Assembly (NCBI GenBank): GCA_032718475.1
Contig: JAUCBJ010000167.1
Coordinates: forward strand, 1-20,528
Direction: 5' to 3'
DNA from: Nemertoderma westbladi
Taxonomy: Eukaryota > Xenacoelomorpha > Nemertodermatida > Nemertodermatidae
DNA: 20,528 bases
How positions within the stretch are numbered: position 1 is the stretch's first letter; each line of letters opens with the position of its first letter. The notes below the pieces were generated by a model. That model made no database searches. It worked only from the letters and a program-made list of their open reading frames with translations, and was not told the DNA's origin. A program made the translations under genes and the position numbers. This document shows, one piece after another, positions 18,597 through 20,528 of the stretch.

Positions 18597-19369
18597 ATTT
18601 GACCACTTAGAAGAGCAACTGTAAACCGATTGCTAGTTACAACGACGTCATTAGGGGTTACCGTAGCAACAACCAAATGCGGAAGTCTATCGACCACACA
18701 CACCGTGGTGCTGGTCAATCGAACGAGACTCTTAACGCCGAACACCGTCGCCTGGTAACCCGTGACAACCAACTCCCCGACGCGATGTGGTCGCACCTTC
18801 AGTCGCAGTTGCGCTCGCGTCGATATTGGCGCGATCACTACTGATTGGCTGGGACAATCGGCGTCTAAGTCGTTGCAAAGCAACGATATGTTACTAACGT
18901 GGAGCTCTTGGTTAAGAGGATTGTAGAAATCCACTATGACGTCACACCAACATCCGCGGACACAAGTCACTCGAGTTCGTTTATCTTTCGGTTTAACCAG
19001 CTGCATCGGAGAGTAAATAAACACCGGCGTCGATTCGAATTTCCCGCCAGTTTTGGAGGTTCGCGGCAGGAGCGAGGGCTCTAGTTCTAGAAGGCGAAAG
19101 ACTCTGGCCTCGGGGATATTGGATAGTGGTACCGGGGGCAGGATTAGTCCGGTATCTATGGCGACGGCACTAGATTTGGCTACGTGTTCCTTCGCGAGGA
19201 TGGCCAGCAGGTGCGTGTATTCGCGTTGCGCAGCAACGCCGAGTCGCGGTAGTTGAGTGTAGAGGAGTAACGCTAGATGGCGCATCGCTACATCGGGACG
19301 TTCTATTTTACGCGCCGCGTGAATTAATTCGAAGAGAACTTTAAGTTGCAGAGAGGGCCATCCGTCAAT
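18597..19369 (-). CDS. TRAPPC9: TRAPPC9 (NIBP)-like, internal exon, 773 bp
   Basis: TRAPPC9 is a TRAPPII-complex subunit that takes part in Golgi and endosomal vesicle tethering through Rab activation. The exon reads on the minus strand from 19369 to 18597, 257 codons plus two bases, ending in phase 2. Boundaries: acceptor TTCCCACCAG just before 19369, and donor GTAAGT starting at 18596. The reading frame opens with IDGWPSLQLKVLFELIHAAR, which matches the GW…LHELV.A.R region of animal TRAPPC9. Later it shows LPPVPLSNIPEARVFRLLEL, FIYSPM (near residue 118 of the exon), NPLNQELHV, and TGYQATVFGV close to the end, all in the order known for the family. An ORF finder would start this at the internal Met encoded at 19285, but the splice acceptor and homology show the exon starts 28 codons earlier. 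Identification is from remembered family sequence, not a search. Confidence 0.88.
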
Positions 19370-19975
19370 CTGGTGGGAACGAGGGAGAGAGAAGGATTAG
19401 TAGTCAACAGGAATGTATAGTACGACACACCAATCACCCTCAAATAATCATTCAATTAACATTACTCGTTATTTAATTGATCGAACACTGGACGTAACTC
19501 GCCCCGCACTGATTAAAAACTTGACTACAAACAGCTGCCAACCCCACCACTCAGCTGCCAACCCCACCACCCAGCTGCCAACCCCACCACCCAGCTGCCA
19601 ACCCCACCACCCAGCTGCCAACCCCACCACCAGCTGCCAACCCCACCACCCAGCTGCCACCCCACCACCCAGCTGCCAACCCCACCACCCAGCTGCCAAC
19701 ACAACCACCCAGCTGCCAACCCCACCACCCAGCTGCCAACCCCACCACCCAGCTGCCAACCCCCACCACCCAGCTGCAACCCCACCACCCAGCTGCCAAC
19801 CCCACCACCCAGCTGCCAACACAACCACCCAGCTGCCAACCCCACCACCCAGCTACCAACCCCACCACCCAGCTGCCAACCCCACCACCCAGCTGCCAAC
19901 CCCCACCACCCAGCTGCCAACCCCACCACCCAGCTGCCAACCCCACCAGCCACCCTACCTCCCTGCTAAACTCAC
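19370..19975 (-). other. TRAPPC9-like intron, 606 bp, phase 0
   Basis: On the minus strand the intron starts GTGAG (19975 downward) and ends CAG (19372-19370), joining the exons ending at 19976 and starting at 19369 without a change of frame. Most of it is filled by a 20-bp repeat at 19532-19949. The remainder (19370-19531) is AT-rich unique sequence with nothing else visible. Confidence 0.8.
19532..19949 (-). repeat. 20-bp intronic minisatellite, about 21 copies, with CAGCTG in each unit
   Basis: The unit is CAGCTGCCAACCCCACCACC on the plus strand, repeated about 21 times. Variants recur in blocks: ACACAACCACC near 19699 and 19819, and an extra C (CCCCCACC) near 19760 and 19900, so a block of about 120-140 bp was duplicated. 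Each unit carries an E-box-type CAGCTG. Because gained and lost single bases shift the frame, the ORFs over it in both directions are by-products. Confidence 0.95.
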
Positions 19976-20127
19976 CTGACTACATTCTTTCGGATCGAAC
20001 TTTATTCTATAACCGGATGTAGTTTCTATCGACATATTGTAAAAGGAATTCCAGGAAGGTCGGGCGCATTTCTGAATGCACTGAATCGCCGCAATTCGTT
20101 TAAAAAATGCCGCTTTTCGGTGAAAAC
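19976..20127 (-). CDS. TRAPPC9: TRAPPC9 (NIBP)-like, internal exon, 152 bp
   Basis: A second exon of the same gene, upstream on the minus strand from 20127 to 19976. It begins with two bases completing a codon from the previous exon, then 50 full codons: FHRKAAFFKRIAAIQCIQKC, then ARPSWNSFYNM, then GYRIKFDPKECSQ. Animal TRAPPC9 proteins have SRKAAFFKR.AA.QC, then a Y..L...PGY.L..DPK stretch and then the GW segment that begins the next exon, so the order and joining point fit. Boundaries are acceptor GATTGACAG before 20127 and donor CAG|GTGAGT at 19976/19975. It is too short and too far from a start codon to appear as an ORF of its own. The rest of the N-terminal half lies beyond the right edge of the window. 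Confidence 0.88.
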
Positions 20128-20156
20128 CTGTCAATCAATAAAGAAGTGAAAATATA

Positions 20157-20528
20157 GGGAGGGTGGAAATCGGCTTCAAGGGGGAGGGGGCAATCAGTCT
20201 CAATAGGAGGAGAGGGGAGGGGGCAATTGGTCTCAAAGGGGGGGCGCAATCGGTCTAAAGAGGGAGGGGGCAATCGGGTCCAAGGGGGGAGGGGGGAGAA
20301 CGTCCCAAGGGGGTAGGGGCTATCGGGCTATCGGGGGGGGGGGGGGAAATCGGTGTCAAGGGGGAGGGGCAATCGGTCCCAAGGGGGGGGGGGGCAATCG
20401 GTCTAAAGAGGGGTGGGGAACTCGTCCCACGGGGGGGGGGGAAATCGGTCCCAATGGGGGAGGGGCAATCGGTCCCAAGGGGGGGGGGGGGCAATCGGTC
20501 CCAAGTGGGGAGGGGCAATCAGTCTCAA
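20157..20528 (+). repeat. G-rich minisatellite in the upstream TRAPPC9-like intron
   Basis: Units of about 25-35 bp with the form GGGGAGGGGCAATCGGTC plus CCAAGGGGG repeat about a dozen times and go on past the window edge. G runs of 4 to 13 make quadruplex formation on the plus strand likely. In the minus-strand gene the transcript of this intron would be C-rich. The 87-residue minus ORF (PPPLGTDCPSP…) is the repeat translated. The array starts about 30 bp upstream of the splice acceptor at 20128. Confidence 0.9.

Noticed and set aside
19469-19979. Proline- or tryptophan/glycine-rich proteins in the 20-bp array
   Set aside because: They are translations of an intronic repeat in both directions, with no conserved start or domain.

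Overview
This window is metazoan nuclear DNA, almost certainly from an invertebrate. Evidence: a gene split by GT-AG introns (two exons of a TRAPPC9/NIBP-like trafficking protein, minus strand, right end), two intronless ORFs of animal type (a WD40 protein and a small RING-finger protein), tRNA-derived repeats, MITE-like inverted-repeat elements, a decayed transposon gene, and very long minisatellites. Nothing is bacterial. AT-rich unique DNA, short exon spacing and many small inverted-repeat elements would suit a tunicate or another marine invertebrate, but the species cannot be fixed from the sequence.

Layout: 1-1150 is AT-rich intergenic DNA with short dispersed repeats and a perfect RFX X-box-type palindrome. 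1194-2309 is a WD40 ORF with a possible C-terminal SOCS-box-like tail, followed by AATAAA. 2680-2751 is a tRNA-like pol III unit. 3019-7697 is a 55-bp minisatellite of about 85 copies. 7692-8275 is a patchwork of small repeats with a decayed hammerhead ribozyme core. 8475-8615 is a short GTTTCGGCAACT repeat. 9061-9326 is a foldback element whose tip folds as a near-complete type I hammerhead ribozyme. 10325-10816 is a RING ORF with a possible N-myristoylation site and an acidic tail. 10996-13534 is a nest of mobile elements: fragments of a 33-bp satellite, a second copy of the 7.7-8.0 kb repeat, a 682-bp MITE with TATA flanks, and a 1.5-kb element with terminal inverted repeats holding a broken ORF with a CXC-type cysteine motif. 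14553-18411 is a G-rich repeat followed by a 33-bp minisatellite of about 112 copies. 18597-20127 (minus) holds two TRAPPC9-like exons; the intron between them is filled by a 20-bp repeat, and the intron upstream of them holds a G-rich repeat.

The protein genes do not form a pathway. The WD40 and RING ORFs lie downstream of TRAPPC9 exons on the opposite strand. Since no further TRAPPC9 exons were recognised to the left, both may be nested in a very large TRAPPC9 intron, or the gene may end in unrecognised exons. The very long ORFs in 14.7-18.3 kb are by-products of a stop-free 33-bp unit, not genes. The strongest candidate for something new is the hammerhead-tipped foldback element at 9061-9326, together with a second, recombined hammerhead core at 7792-7826.
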